DNA of 64,000 nucleotides from Methanobacterium_B sp963825335. GTDB taxonomy: Archaea; Methanobacteriota; Methanobacteria; Methanobacteriales; Methanobacteriaceae. Under the pieces are notes generated by a model. It had not been told where the DNA came from. It searched no databases and was given only the letters and a program-made list of their open reading frames with translations. Position 1 is the stretch's first letter. Each line of letters starts with the position of its first letter. The position numbers and the translations under genes were made by a program. The stretch spans positions 62,001 to 126,000 of the forward strand of contig CAWGSP010000001.1 of the NCBI GenBank assembly GCA_963825335.1, read 5' to 3'. Of the stretch, positions 46,524 through 56,200 are shown piece after piece.

Positions 46524-47027
46524 ATGAAAACCCATATAAGAAACTTAATTCCATCTGGAATCTCTCTTATTCGTGTTATTCTATCTCCTATATTTTTCCT
46601 AACACTCATAAACAATTATCAATCCTTATCAATCTTTATATTTCTGTTTGCAATTGTAACCGATGTTTCTGATGGTTATATTGCACGTAAATACGGACTA
46701 AATTCTGTTTCGGGAGCCTATATTGATGTAGCATCGGACTTTATTTTTATTTGCACAAGTTTTTTGGCATTTATCATCATGGGCATCTACCCGTTCTGGA
46801 TACTGATCCCGATCACATTCATGTTTTTACAGTTTTTAATCACATCAAGAGGTCGAATTAATATTTATGACCCTGTGGGTAAATATTATGGTTCATTACT
46901 ATTTATCAGTGTGTTTATCTCTTTGATAACAACTGACAGTATGATATATCCCATATTAACCGTGATAATTATTTTGTTTTCTGCCATATCACTAGTTAGT
47001 CGCTTACTATTTGTTTATAAGCATTAA
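46524..47027 (+). CDS. CDP-alcohol phosphatidyltransferase-family protein
   Basis: 167 residues with about five helices. The catalytic motif spans TDVSDGYIARKYGLNSVSGAYIDVASD, matching D-x2-DG-x2-AR-x8-G-x3-D-x3-D. It joins an alcohol (inositol phosphate, serine, glycerol and similar) to a CDP-activated lipid such as CDP-archaeol. The head group cannot be assigned. It could use the product of carS, encoded elsewhere in this window. Single gene. Confidence 0.9.
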   Translation: MKTHIRNLIPSGISLIRVILSPIFFLTLINNYQSLSIFIFLFAIVTDVSDGYIARKYGLNSVSGAYIDVASDFIFICTSFLAFIIMGIYPFWILIPITFMFLQFLITSRGRINIYDPVGKYYGSLLFISVFISLITTDSMIYPILTVIIILFSAISLVSRLLFVYKH

Positions 47028-47127
47028 AATAACAGTAAATAGTTGGTATTGTTAGATTATTAGATAAAAGAACAAAAAAAATTGATAATAAATAAAAAAA
47101 TTAAAATAAGGTTTAATGGAATCTTAT

Positions 47128-47406
47128 TTATTCAGTCTTGCAGAGTTGTATCTCTATAGCTGAAACATTACTGTTTGATCCTTCTCTGCTTGTCATTTCT
47201 TCAGTGCAGATATCTATGGAACCAATTTCTAAATCGGTCATGAATCTGTTCCTTACTATCTCTGCTACATCTACTGCTCTACTAATCGCTCTTCCTCTGG
47301 CTTTCAACATTACCTCAGGAATTCCACTATTCATTTGTGTTACTACAGCTAATACATAGTTCATTACTGGTTTGTTTCCAATGTATACGACATTTTCCTC
47401 TGACAT
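47128..47406 (-). CDS. albA: Alba DNA/RNA-binding chromatin protein
   Basis: 92 residues from MSEENVVYIGNKPVMNYVLAV, a complete Alba domain with LKARGRAISRAVDVAEIVRNRF and the beta-hairpin loop TEEMTSREGSNSNVS that contacts the minor groove. It coats DNA and RNA as dimers. The tandem methionines allow 47409 or 47406; a GGAGGT site supports both. Single gene. Confidence 0.94.
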   Translation of the reverse strand: MSEENVVYIGNKPVMNYVLAVVTQMNSGIPEVMLKARGRAISRAVDVAEIVRNRFMTDLEIGSIDICTEEMTSREGSNSNVSAIEIQLCKTE

Positions 47407-47521
47407 CACTTAAACCTCCAAGAAATCCATTAATATATTTTATGTTATGAAAGTAATATATCCATTTATCCATTTGTATTTGCACAACACTCGATAATCC
47501 ACCAAAAGTATTATCATCATC

Positions 47522-48151
47522 TCAAAAATGTATTCCAAAAAATGCTAAAATTGCTTTGATACCAGTTATTCCTAATACTGCGATCAAAAGGAAATAAATA
47601 GTAGTGACAGTGGCAAGCACATAACCCGCTATAATCAAATATCCATCGCTTTCAATCGAACCCAGTGTTAGAAACAGTATGCTGTAAGCTGGAAGAAAAT
47701 CGGTCAGTGGAACTGGTATTGGTAACATCAGCAGGAATGCTGCAAAAATTATGATCATATTATTTACATAAATTATGGAAGGATTATGTGCAAAAATTGT
47801 CATTCTAGGTTTGATAAATCTTTCTAACCAAGTTAAAATACGATTCATCCCAGTTAACAACTTCAACATATTCTCATGGGAGACTTTGTATTCCATAACC
47901 ATTTTAGGGATCATCGGGTGTGTTTTTGAAATGAAACTGATATTTACCAGCATTATAGCCAGACCAAATGGAACGCTACTTCCCGGAATTGATACAGGAA
48001 ATAAAAACGGGGCAATTAATATCAAACACGATAATAATCCTCCTTGTTCCCCAATCAATGTTAAAAAATCTTCAAAATTAATACCATTTGATGGGATTTC
48101 AGAAGATATCCGGGTTATGATGCTAGAAGTTTTCTCCCTTGACTCTTTCAA
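47522..48151 (-). CDS. ExoD-family membrane protein
   Basis: 209 residues. The hallmark GEQGGLLSCLILIAPFLFPVSIPGSSVPFGLAIMLVNIS is in the N-terminal half, followed by a second helical half with LLMLPIPVPLTDFLPAYSILFLTLGSIESDG. This two-part layout is that of the exopolysaccharide-synthesis ExoD family, whose molecular role is unknown. It is divergent from the hypothetical gene at 48381. Confidence 0.85.
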   Translation of the reverse strand: MKESREKTSSIITRISSEIPSNGINFEDFLTLIGEQGGLLSCLILIAPFLFPVSIPGSSVPFGLAIMLVNISFISKTHPMIPKMVMEYKVSHENMLKLLTGMNRILTWLERFIKPRMTIFAHNPSIIYVNNMIIIFAAFLLMLPIPVPLTDFLPAYSILFLTLGSIESDGYLIIAGYVLATVTTIYFLLIAVLGITGIKAILAFFGIHF

Positions 48152-48380
48152 AATATTCCTTTCCTTTTATTATTGCCATATTGACTGTATTCATTAGATA
48201 TGTTCGGTATGAAGATTATTGTTTACACTTGTTAACTTTGTTTAATGATAAATTTATAGGATAAAAGTTTACTCTTTTTGTTACCAAGAAAAATTATACA
48301 AAACATTTCAACTATAAATATATTCGAGTAGAATTTTTTTTAAATGTATCTTTTAATCATGTATAAAGAGGGATCTTATT

Positions 48381-49016
48381 ATGTCTCAAGAACACGAAAA
48401 TATTGCAGGGGGCATGTCCTACAGGACCATGGATGATATAGACAATTCCCTCATATTAAAATATTTAGAAGGTTGTGATTTCCACTCAAAAACTACAATA
48501 TTAAATAAAAATAAGACTTATTATATTGCGAGTGCAGATAAAACGATTGCAAGATTAAAGTTAGCACAAACAAGGCTAAAATACAGTAATATTTCTGAAG
48601 ATCGGGCAAAGAAGATCTACAAAAAGATTAGTGAGTGTATACAATGGCTGGGATCTCTCAAGGATCGTATAAGGTATGAAAATAATCCTGAAATTCTCAA
48701 ACTGCAACAGTATAAAAAATGGCATGCTGTTAAATTAATACCGTCCGCTGTAGAAGGATACATCATAATATCACAGATAAGATGTGAATTGCCTGAAAAT
48801 AAAATAAATACGGGTGATTTAACCGAAAATACAAAATTTTCAGCTATCACTGAACATGTTGAGAAAGCTGAAATGATATTCAAATTGTTGTTCGATGTCA
48901 ATGAAAATTCAGATTTTAGAAAATATGAAAATTTACGTGTTGAGGGTTATAATGAAACAGCCACAGCTTTAAAATTAATAAAATCTTTTAGTAATCAAAA
49001 TCAGTCCGATATATGA
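48381..49016 (+). CDS. Hypothetical soluble protein
   Basis: 211 residues, mostly helical, charged, with no membrane segment. It begins MSQEHENIAGGMSYRTMDDIDNS. A mid-region reads YKKISECIQWLGSLKDRIRYENNPEIL. GAGGG precedes the ATG. I do not recognise a family and neighbours give no hint. Confidence 0.65.
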   Translation: MSQEHENIAGGMSYRTMDDIDNSLILKYLEGCDFHSKTTILNKNKTYYIASADKTIARLKLAQTRLKYSNISEDRAKKIYKKISECIQWLGSLKDRIRYENNPEILKLQQYKKWHAVKLIPSAVEGYIIISQIRCELPENKINTGDLTENTKFSAITEHVEKAEMIFKLLFDVNENSDFRKYENLRVEGYNETATALKLIKSFSNQNQSDI

Positions 49017-49204
49017 ATTCATTCAAGACAAAAAAATTATCAGCAAATTTCTATCAGGGTTAAAGATTTTAATGTATATGGTCTTCGGAATATACTACCG
49101 CACGCTGTTCATCCATTAAAAAAAAATGTTTAAAAATTTATGCTGCACTGGAATTTTAAAATAAAATAGAACATTCAAAAAAAAAAAATGGGTGTATTTG
49201 GTTA

Positions 49205-49780
49205 TTATTTGAATTTTTTACCCATACTGAATGCTTTACCCAGTTCTCTGCCCACACCATGATAAGATAGTGATCCTGGATCGAACATGAATGGTTTGAT
49301 CTTTGTGATGTCCGGGGTTCCAGTTTCATCGATAACATCTTCATCTATCTTAACATCCATTATTTCGCCGTTAACCTGTATGTGCATTCCAAGATCTGTG
49401 GATTGGATCAGTTTACACTCTAAAATAATTGGAAATTCCTTGACGTAGGGTGCGTCTACAACATCCGACTTTACTGGTGTGAGTCCGCTCTTCGCGAATT
49501 TGTCCTCATCCCTACCAGATACAATTCCATAATAATCTGCTTCTTCTGCATAAGCTTCTGAAGGTATGCTAATTGTAAAGGCTTCCCTTGCAACTATATT
49601 TTCAAGTGTATATCTCTGTTTTTGGAGAGAAATCGAGACACATGGAGGTTGTGAACACGAAATTCCACCCCAAGCCGCAGCCATAACATCTGCCTTGCCC
49701 TTTTTATCATACGTTCCCACAATAAAAACTGGTGTAGGATAAACTAAAGTTTTTGCCCCTATAGACTTTTTCATAATCAT
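49205..49780 (-). CDS. Flavin reductase-family (FMN split-barrel) protein
   Basis: About 190 residues. A typical opening MKKSIGAKTLVYPTPVFIVGTYDKKGKADVMAAAWGG, then CVSISLQKQRYTLENI and FTISIPSEAYAEEADYYG. An FMN-binding flavoredoxin or flavin reductase of the kind found in anaerobes. GGAGG lies just before the ATG pair at 49780 and 49774; either is possible. It lies 40 bases downstream of the nitroreductase gene on the same strand, so the two flavoproteins form an operon. Confidence 0.9.
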   Translation of the reverse strand: MIMKKSIGAKTLVYPTPVFIVGTYDKKGKADVMAAAWGGISCSQPPCVSISLQKQRYTLENIVAREAFTISIPSEAYAEEADYYGIVSGRDEDKFAKSGLTPVKSDVVDAPYVKEFPIILECKLIQSTDLGMHIQVNGEIMDVKIDEDVIDETGTPDITKIKPFMFDPGSLSYHGVGRELGKAFSMGKKFK

Positions 49781-49820
49781 TTTCCTCCTTTTTATTATGT
49801 TTTCCAAAAAAAAATGAATA

Positions 49821-50480
49821 TTAATCCATCCACTTGGTTACTTCTTCAGTATCTGGACGCGACACCGATGGTGTTTCTTTACCAGGATATCCAATAGCAC
49901 ATCCATTCAAATCATATTTACCCCGTGGAATATCTAAAAGTTCCAGAAATTCCTTTTCTTCAGCCATCTGCGATGTTAATGAAACTAACTGAAATCCAAG
50001 GTTGAGAGCAGTTGTTTTGAGCCACATATTCTCCATACAATGGGATATTGACTCTTGGGCAACAGGCGGGACACCCCTAATTTCTGCTACAACAATGAAG
50101 TAAGGGGCTGTTCCAACACCGAGCACACCATTATCAGCAAACATCTGCAGCTTCTTCATGAATGGATTGACCTTAGATATTAAAAATGGTTTTTCTTCTA
50201 TCATATTATTAAAATGATCCAATCCTTCCTTGGCTTTTCTCCTCATGAGTGTTGCTGCTGTATCCATACTCGGAGTGTTGTTTTCAAAAACAAAAAACCT
50301 TCTGAAACTATCATTTTCACCCACAGCCTGGGCTGCATACGGTGCCTGCATTCCTGCAGTTAATATTGTTTCGATATCTGTTCTTGAAGGTATTTCATCG
50401 GTGAAATATCTTACAGAATGTCTAGATTTTACTATATCATCAAATATGTCATTCCTTGCTTTTTTTGAGTTTATGTCCAT
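49821..50480 (-). CDS. Nitroreductase-family protein
   Basis: 219 residues. FMN-binding landmarks: SRHSVRYFTDEIPSRTDIETIL at the start and the C-terminal GCAIGYPGKETPSVSRP. A long insertion (about 75-130) separates the halves. It probably reduces an unknown substrate with electrons passed by the downstream flavin reductase-like protein. GGAGG precedes the ATG. Confidence 0.9.
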   Translation of the reverse strand: MDINSKKARNDIFDDIVKSRHSVRYFTDEIPSRTDIETILTAGMQAPYAAQAVGENDSFRRFFVFENNTPSMDTAATLMRRKAKEGLDHFNNMIEEKPFLISKVNPFMKKLQMFADNGVLGVGTAPYFIVVAEIRGVPPVAQESISHCMENMWLKTTALNLGFQLVSLTSQMAEEKEFLELLDIPRGKYDLNGCAIGYPGKETPSVSRPDTEEVTKWMD

Positions 50481-50727
50481 TGAAGTCCTCCAAATAGTAC
50501 AGTAATATGAAATAATGCTAATATTTTAACCAACATTGATCGGTTAACCATTAATAATTATTATGGGATTACAAGTAATTGGTTTTTATTGTAAACATAA
50601 AAATTCATCTACCAGTAAACTATTTATATCCAAATTTTTACATTAAAACTTAACATTCTTTTCATCACGCTAATTTACAACATATTTTTATACGACTTCA
50701 TTAAGTAAAAAAGTTACAAGGAAAACA

Positions 50728-52071
50728 ATGATAGAAAAAGACAAATTTTTGGCTGTTTTAAACAAAGAACTTGTGGTTGCACTTGGATGTACCGAACCCG
50801 TTGCAATAGCTGCTGCAGCTGCACTGGCAAGACATTATGTTGGGGATGAAAATATTTTGAGTATTACGGTCTCAACTTCGACGAACGTATTAAAAAACGC
50901 CATGTCTGTTAAGATTCCAGGTACAAATCTCAGCGGAATCGATCTTGCTGCGGCATTAGGAACATTTGCTATTCACACCAACAAAAAGCTCGAAATATTA
51001 GACAACCTAACCAATGATAATATCAAAAAAGCTGTGACAATGGTTGATAAGGGCATTGTAAAGATTAAACATTTAGATTCAGATAAAAAGTTATATATCG
51101 AAGTGTTCATTGAAACAGAACATTATAATTCTAAGGTTATTATTGAAGACTCCCACACCAATGTTGTTTCAGTACAAGTAAATGGAAAGCCAATAGATGA
51201 ATATCCAAATCATTGTAATGAATCAAAAAAACCTTTAAAAAATGATGGAATGGATTTTTTAGATCTTGACTCAATATGGGAGTTTACCCGGACAGTTGAT
51301 ATCGACGAACTGGACTTAATAAGAAAAACCATCCATATGAATACAGAAATAGCTTTAGAAGGGTTGAATGGATCATATGGGTTGAACGTGGGAAAAAGAA
51401 TCCGATCAAATATGGGAAAAGGCATAATGTGTGACGATGTTTCAACCTATGCAATGGCATTAACAGCTGCAGGATCCGATGCACGGATGTCTGGAAGTAA
51501 ATTACCTGTAATGAGTAATTCGGGAAGTGGAAATCAGGGAATTTCTGCTACCATGCCCATTGTGGCATTTGCTGAAAAGCTTGGATCAAGTGAGGATGAA
51601 CTAATACGTGCAGTTGCACTGAGCAATTTGGTCACAATATATGTTAAATCTAAATTCGGACGATTGTCTGCAATCTGCGGTGCAACAATATCGGCCACTG
51701 GTGTTTGTTGCGGTATCATTCCCCTGATGGGTGGAGGAATAACAGAAGTAAAGGCAGCGGTCCAGAATATTGCGGGGAATATAACTGGTATGCTCTGTGA
51801 TGGTGCAAAATCAAGCTGTGCATTGAAAGTATCTACATGCACAAGTGCAGCAGTTCAAGCAGCCTTGATTGCAATGGACGGGGTTAGTGTCCCACCAACA
51901 GACGGGATAATTGAGGAAAATCCTGAAGATACCATCGATAATATCTGCAGACTCGGAAATTATGGTTTGATCGAGGCAGATAAAATTATTCTCGAGGTAA
52001 TGTTAAATAAATCCTGCTTAAACTCAAATCCTGCTTTGACTAGAAAATCGGGACAGATTGATATTGACTAA
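50728..52071 (+). CDS. cyuA: L-cysteine desulfidase (CyuA/MJ1025 type)
   Basis: 447 residues. Breaks cysteine to pyruvate, ammonia and sulfide with an oxygen-sensitive [4Fe-4S] cluster, without pyridoxal phosphate. The N-terminal VALGCTEPVAIAAAAALARHY and C-terminal GATISATGVCCGIIPLMGGG and AKSSCALKVSTC supply the cluster cysteines. It may provide sulfide for the homocysteine pathway encoded at 31.5 kb, though this is inferred. AAGGA precedes the ATG. Confidence 0.93.
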   Translation: MIEKDKFLAVLNKELVVALGCTEPVAIAAAAALARHYVGDENILSITVSTSTNVLKNAMSVKIPGTNLSGIDLAAALGTFAIHTNKKLEILDNLTNDNIKKAVTMVDKGIVKIKHLDSDKKLYIEVFIETEHYNSKVIIEDSHTNVVSVQVNGKPIDEYPNHCNESKKPLKNDGMDFLDLDSIWEFTRTVDIDELDLIRKTIHMNTEIALEGLNGSYGLNVGKRIRSNMGKGIMCDDVSTYAMALTAAGSDARMSGSKLPVMSNSGSGNQGISATMPIVAFAEKLGSSEDELIRAVALSNLVTIYVKSKFGRLSAICGATISATGVCCGIIPLMGGGITEVKAAVQNIAGNITGMLCDGAKSSCALKVSTCTSAAVQAALIAMDGVSVPPTDGIIEENPEDTIDNICRLGNYGLIEADKIILEVMLNKSCLNSNPALTRKSGQIDID

Positions 52072-52158
52072 AAAATAATATTTACATTGGTTTTTTTACT
52101 AATGATTTTTTATATTAAAACACAATAGTTTAAGTAAAATTATTTAAAGGTCTAAAAG

Positions 52159-52437
52159 ATGAGAAAACTGATTTGGTGGGTGTTTACAGGTACTGCAGGA
52201 GGGCCTAATAGAGCACGCATTGTGATGGCTTTAAATGAAAGACCCTGTAATGCCCATCAGTTGGCCGGAAAACTCAATTTAAACTATAAAACGGTGCGTC
52301 ATCACTTAAAAATCTTGGAAGAGAATCATATGATTATATCATCGGGCAAGAATAAGTATGGTGAATTATATTTTTTATCAAAGGACATGGAAGAAAATTA
52401 TGATACTTTTAAGGATATTTGGATTGAATTAAAATAG
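52159..52437 (+). CDS. Winged-helix (ArsR-like) regulator
   Basis: 92 residues. A single winged-helix domain with PNRARIVMALNERPCNAHQLAGKLNLNYKTVRHHLKILEENHMI. The N-terminal WWVFTGTAGG is a common feature of archaeal members. It is followed by a small membrane-protein gene, a pairing often seen in archaea in which the membrane partner may be the sensor or target. AAAGGT precedes the ATG. Confidence 0.88.
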   Translation: MRKLIWWVFTGTAGGPNRARIVMALNERPCNAHQLAGKLNLNYKTVRHHLKILEENHMIISSGKNKYGELYFLSKDMEENYDTFKDIWIELK

Positions 52438-52503
52438 ATTGATAATAAAAGGTGGAAAATTCGATATGAAAATTATTAATACCTGTTTTGAGGGGAAAGG
52501 ATC

Positions 52504-52845
52504 ATGGTACTAGAAACAATTGGATCAACAGTAATGGTATTGATCTACATAGCACTTGTTGTTGGAATAGCGAATATTTGCTTGTTATTGGGATTGCTGC
52601 ATGTTTACTGGAAAACATACAAAGAGATAAAATCAAAATTCACCATCGGGCTTTTATATTTTGCATCGGTACTGTTAATCCAAAATATCCTAGTCACAAT
52701 AGCGTTAATATTGCCATTATTAAATAATTTCATACCACCAGGTATAGCCAACTCTGAATTTGGAAGGCCGCATTTTACATTCTTCTTTATCAATCTAATC
52801 CAGTTGGTTGCCCTAACAATATTGTACATGATCACCAAAGAATAG
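52504..52845 (+). CDS. Membrane protein paired with the winged-helix regulator
   Basis: 113 residues with three hydrophobic helices (about 8-33, 46-70, 90-110), the last after a loop IANSEFGRPHFTF. GGGGAAAGGATC precedes the ATG. It starts 66 bases after the regulator gene on the same strand, so one transcript is likely. Role unknown. Confidence 0.7.
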   Translation: MVLETIGSTVMVLIYIALVVGIANICLLLGLLHVYWKTYKEIKSKFTIGLLYFASVLLIQNILVTIALILPLLNNFIPPGIANSEFGRPHFTFFFINLIQLVALTILYMITKE

Positions 52846-53008
52846 AATTTTATGACCCAGATAAAGAATAAAAATGATATGATCGAATCAGAAATTTCCC
52901 ACAATTTATTTGAAACATAATAATATTACAACCTCCCTCATCTCAGCCAAATTTTTTAGGCCATAAAAATTTTAAAAAAAATGGTCTAAAAAAGGAGCAT
53001 TCAATAAT

Positions 53009-53389
53009 TTGAACGAACAATATTACTATACTGTAAATCAAAAATTTTTGATGCTTAATGGGGGTAAAAAAATTAAGTACAAGATCGATTTCAGCATGGA
53101 AAATATCAATAAATGTCTTTGCACTCGATGTGCCGTCCAAATTGAAAGTGACTGCGTCAAGGATAAGGAAAAGATATTGTTTCTCATCAAAAACCAGGAT
53201 CTTGACAGTCCAATGATGATGGGGCCAGACAGGGTTCCAGGACTGTACTGTTCAACAGGCAAAGCTAACTGCAAAGATATAGACACAAAAAAAGTATGTA
53301 AATGCAATGAATGTCCGATTTGGAAAGAAAAAGTCCTTGAAAAAAGTACCCCTGGACGTTATTTCTGCAGAGATGGAAAAGCAAGATAA
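53009..53389 (+). CDS. DUF2769-like Cys-rich protein
   Basis: 126 residues with eleven cysteines arranged CLCTRC, DC, YCSTGKANC, CKCNEC and FC. This resembles the DUF2769 proteins of methanogens, which pair CxxC-type groups with a short N-terminal part. It presumably binds metal or iron-sulfur. The start is TTG after AGGAG at rather long spacing (12 bases); no ATG fits better. It lies upstream of tRNA-Ser. Confidence 0.75.
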   Translation: MNEQYYYTVNQKFLMLNGGKKIKYKIDFSMENINKCLCTRCAVQIESDCVKDKEKILFLIKNQDLDSPMMMGPDRVPGLYCSTGKANCKDIDTKKVCKCNECPIWKEKVLEKSTPGRYFCRDGKAR

Positions 53390-53460
53390 AATTAGTTGAT
53401 ATGAATTTAATTATATTCAGGGCTAAATAATTAATATTTATTTTTGATTATAGATAATAA

Positions 53461-53543
53461 CGCCGGGACTGGGATTTGAACCCAGGATGAGAAACTCAAC
53501 AGGATTTCGAATCCTGCGCCTTACCAGACTAGACTATCCCGGC
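53461..53543 (-). tRNA. tRNA-Ser (CGA)
   Basis: On the minus strand, acceptor arms GCCGGGA and TCCCGGC pair, with discriminator G. The anticodon stem CAGGA/TCCTG encloses loop TTCGAAA with anticodon CGA. The long variable arm of a serine tRNA is present, and the T arm contains GTTCAAATC. No CCA is encoded. Confidence 0.93.
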
Positions 53544-53933
53544 AATAAAATAATTTAACAATTCATATTATATTAAACACCTACAGGAATATACGTACCT
53601 GTTTCATAAAAGTTCAATTAAATTAGTTTATCTATTCTAGTATAAAAATAAAGTTTTTATCGGCCATATAAAATTATAATAATTCAACTGAACAAAAAAA
53701 ATTTTGATCATGATAAATGAATTATCACATGTAAATAACCGAATTAATATCGACACCAAAAAAAACTGCACCTAATAAAACATTTGTTAAGGTTTCAAAA
53801 TAGAAAATAAGATTCTATTATGTTGTTGATGCGTTAACCATCCCATAATAGTCGCTCAAATTTTGGGTTTATTAAGTATAAATATATTCAAACCCTATTA
53901 AATAGCAAATATAAATCATCTGGAGATGATGCT
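53544..53933. other. Intergenic; promoter of the coiled-coil gene
   Basis: 390 bases. TATAAATATA (about 53877-53886) is a good archaeal TATA box about 50 bases before the preferred start of the next gene. No other feature. Confidence 0.35.
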
Positions 53934-54335
53934 ATTTTAGACAGTAAACGGGACGAATTAATATCCAAGCTAGAAAGTGATTTGAAGACGTTGGAAACCA
54001 AAAATCTTGAGTTAAAATACACTAACAAGAATTTAATAACTACCCTTTCAGAACAGAAAATTATGATCAAGCGACTTAAAGCTGAAATAAAGAGATTAAA
54101 GTCATCAAAACAGGAAGAAGACCTAGATAAATATGAAAAACTTGAATCAGAGCATAAAACGTTGAAGGATAAGTATGATGAGCTTTGCATATTGTATAAT
54201 AATTCTAAAACAGAGATAGAAGATATGCAACGATTAATTCCGAAATCTAAAGATAATGGAATATTTGGAAGGATTTTTAAACCGAAAAATTCCGATGATG
54301 GTGCCGATAACATCAACGAACCAAAGAAGAGTTAA
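53934..54335 (+). CDS. Coiled-coil protein with ATT start candidate
   Basis: 133 residues from the preferred start. Almost wholly helical, Lys/Glu-rich with heptads (KLESDLKTLETKNLELKY, LKAEIKRLKSSKQEEDLDKYEKLE), ending with a basic then acidic tail (FKPKNSDDGADN). The longest conventional start is TTG 53982, but coding character continues upstream and GGAG (53922-53925) sits eight bases before an in-frame ATT at 53934. The ATT start is inferred. It lies 87 bases before the radical SAM gene on the same strand and may be its partner. Confidence 0.65.
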   Translation: MLDSKRDELISKLESDLKTLETKNLELKYTNKNLITTLSEQKIMIKRLKAEIKRLKSSKQEEDLDKYEKLESEHKTLKDKYDELCILYNNSKTEIEDMQRLIPKSKDNGIFGRIFKPKNSDDGADNINEPKKS

Positions 54336-54422
54336 AAAAAAATTTGAATATAAAATCTTTCGATATTAAAATTCATAATACAAATAGTAAATAACGATTA
54401 TAAATGTAAAAGGTGTGTTTTT

Positions 54423-55559
54423 ATGGTTTTTCATGTGATGATAATACCTACACTTGGCTGTCCTTCTAACTGCGAATACTGCTGGAGTTCTGAAGTAGAT
54501 TCAGAATTGATGAGTGTTGAAACTGTTGAAGAAATTGTTAAATGGCTCGAAAACTTCCGTGATGATACTGCCACATTCACATTCCATGGGGGCGAACCAT
54601 TACTAGCAGGTTTAGATTTCTACAAAAAAGCTTTACCATTAATAAAAGAAGGATTAAGTCATCTTAAACCGGCCCTGGCTCTTCAATCTAATTTGTGGCA
54701 TCTGACGGAAGATATGGCCAAATTATTTAACGAATACGATATCCCCCTAGGTTCTAGTATCGATGGTCCAGAGGAACTAAATGATTACCAGCGAGGAACC
54801 GGATATTACAAAAAAACCATGAAGGGCTATGAAATAGCAAAATCACAAAATCTTAAGGTTAGTTTCATCTGCACATTCACATCACATTCAATCAAACATA
54901 AGGAAGAAATTTTCAAATACTTCCTTGATAACGGTCTAACACTCAAATTACACCCATCACTACCATCTATGCGTGATGAAAATCCAGAGAAATGGGCCCT
55001 CTCTCCAGAAGAATATGGTGAACTTTTAGTCTATCTTTTAGATAAATATCTTGAATATATGGATGAAATCGAAATCATGAACATTGATAATCTTGCAAAA
55101 AGTGTATTCCGTAGGAGAGGTACTGTCTGCACATATGTTGACTGTATGGGCGATACATTTGCCATAGGACCTGATGGAAGCATATACCCGTGTTATCGTT
55201 TTGTTGGGATGGATGAGTATGTTATGGGAAACGTGCACGACCACCCCACTATGGAAGATCTCTCCCAGTCCAAATCATGGAAGCTTCTTCAGGAATTTAA
55301 AGAATATGTAGACAGTTCTTGCAAAAAATGTACCTATATAAAGTTTTGTAGAGGTGGATGTCCCTACAATGCCCTAGCAATAACAGATGCCAAGGTTGAA
55401 GGGGTTGATCCACATTGTGTTGCATATAAACGGATATTTAAAGAGATAACAGATAGGGCTACGAAGGAAATGTTATCTGGATCAGGGATGGGTATGATAG
55501 ATACCCCAAATAAACAGGGCAAAAATACCATCATGTCAATAATGCTCAAACATTCATAA
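54423..55559 (+). CDS. Radical SAM/SPASM peptide-modifying-type enzyme (TIGR04083-like)
   Basis: 378 residues. Radical SAM motif C13-x3-C17-x2-C20 (GCPSNCEYC), TFHGGEPL near 53-60 and SIDGPEE near 112-118. The C-terminal SPASM domain has extra cluster cysteines in CTYVDCMGDTFAIGPDGSIYPCYRF, SCKKCTYIKFCRGGCPYN and CVAYKR. Enzymes with this layout modify ribosomal peptides or proteins. It resembles the methanogen family I know as TIGR04083, though I could not check. No obvious precursor peptide is adjacent; candidates are listed in the findings. AGGTGT precedes the ATG. Confidence 0.85.
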   Translation: MVFHVMIIPTLGCPSNCEYCWSSEVDSELMSVETVEEIVKWLENFRDDTATFTFHGGEPLLAGLDFYKKALPLIKEGLSHLKPALALQSNLWHLTEDMAKLFNEYDIPLGSSIDGPEELNDYQRGTGYYKKTMKGYEIAKSQNLKVSFICTFTSHSIKHKEEIFKYFLDNGLTLKLHPSLPSMRDENPEKWALSPEEYGELLVYLLDKYLEYMDEIEIMNIDNLAKSVFRRRGTVCTYVDCMGDTFAIGPDGSIYPCYRFVGMDEYVMGNVHDHPTMEDLSQSKSWKLLQEFKEYVDSSCKKCTYIKFCRGGCPYNALAITDAKVEGVDPHCVAYKRIFKEITDRATKEMLSGSGMGMIDTPNKQGKNTIMSIMLKHS

Positions 55560-56200
55560 ATCAGGAGTGTTTAGATCACAACCATGAATTTTTAGGAGTT
55601 ATCCAAAGATAAAACTAAGCAGAACTTATTTTGGGCAGTTATCCAAAAAATGAAGTATGTAATCCTACTATCTTTTGGGCATCATCATAAGTTCCCAGCT
55701 ATTACATAGAAAGGAAGAATATGAAGGAACAGGAATAGGACTTGCAATTGCACAAAAGATAGTTGATCAACTCGAAGAAAATTGTGGGTAGAATCAGAAT
55801 ATGGAAAAGAACAACATTCTACCTTTCACTGCCCAAATCAAATTCATAAAAATAATTTATTTTATCACCAAATCACCGTTGCTTTTTTTTAGTGATCTAT
55901 AATGAAATTTTGATACTGCTGTCAAAACATTTTAGCTTTCTTTATTGTTAACTGATATCAGAATTTTTTTGGATATTTTATACCCTTCTGGATCGAATTA
56001 TTGGTTTAAAGTTAATCTAAATCATCCTATACCATCTAAATACTGTATTTTTTTTAACAAAATATTATATAAAACTAGGGTCAATTAAAATATGAAAGAT
56101 TCTGATAAATTGAGATCATGTGATTATCAGAATTTATTAATCTTTTATTGGGAAGTACAATTTTAAATTAAATTATTATATTGGAAAGGGGATTTTTATA
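55560..56200. other. Intergenic with a histidine-kinase remnant
   Basis: 641 bases between the radical SAM and kinase genes. Apart from the remnant at 55700-55849, no supported gene. The 3' half is AT-rich promoter sequence for the kinase. Confidence 0.4.
55700..55849 (+). pseudogene. Remnant of a histidine-kinase ATPase domain
   Basis: Reads LHRKEEYEGTGIGLAIAQKI followed by VDQLEE, which matches the G2 box of the intact kinase at 56201 (NSEYEGTGVGLAITKRI), then shifts frame to TTFYLSLPKSNS, matching its C-terminal STFYFTLPK. At least two indels and no 5' part remain. This is the tail of a decayed related kinase lying directly upstream of the intact one. Confidence 0.75.

Noticed and set aside
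53888..54316. 142-codon minus-strand ORF
   Set aside because: Ser/Leu/Phe-rich shadow of the Lys/Glu coiled-coil gene on the plus strand.
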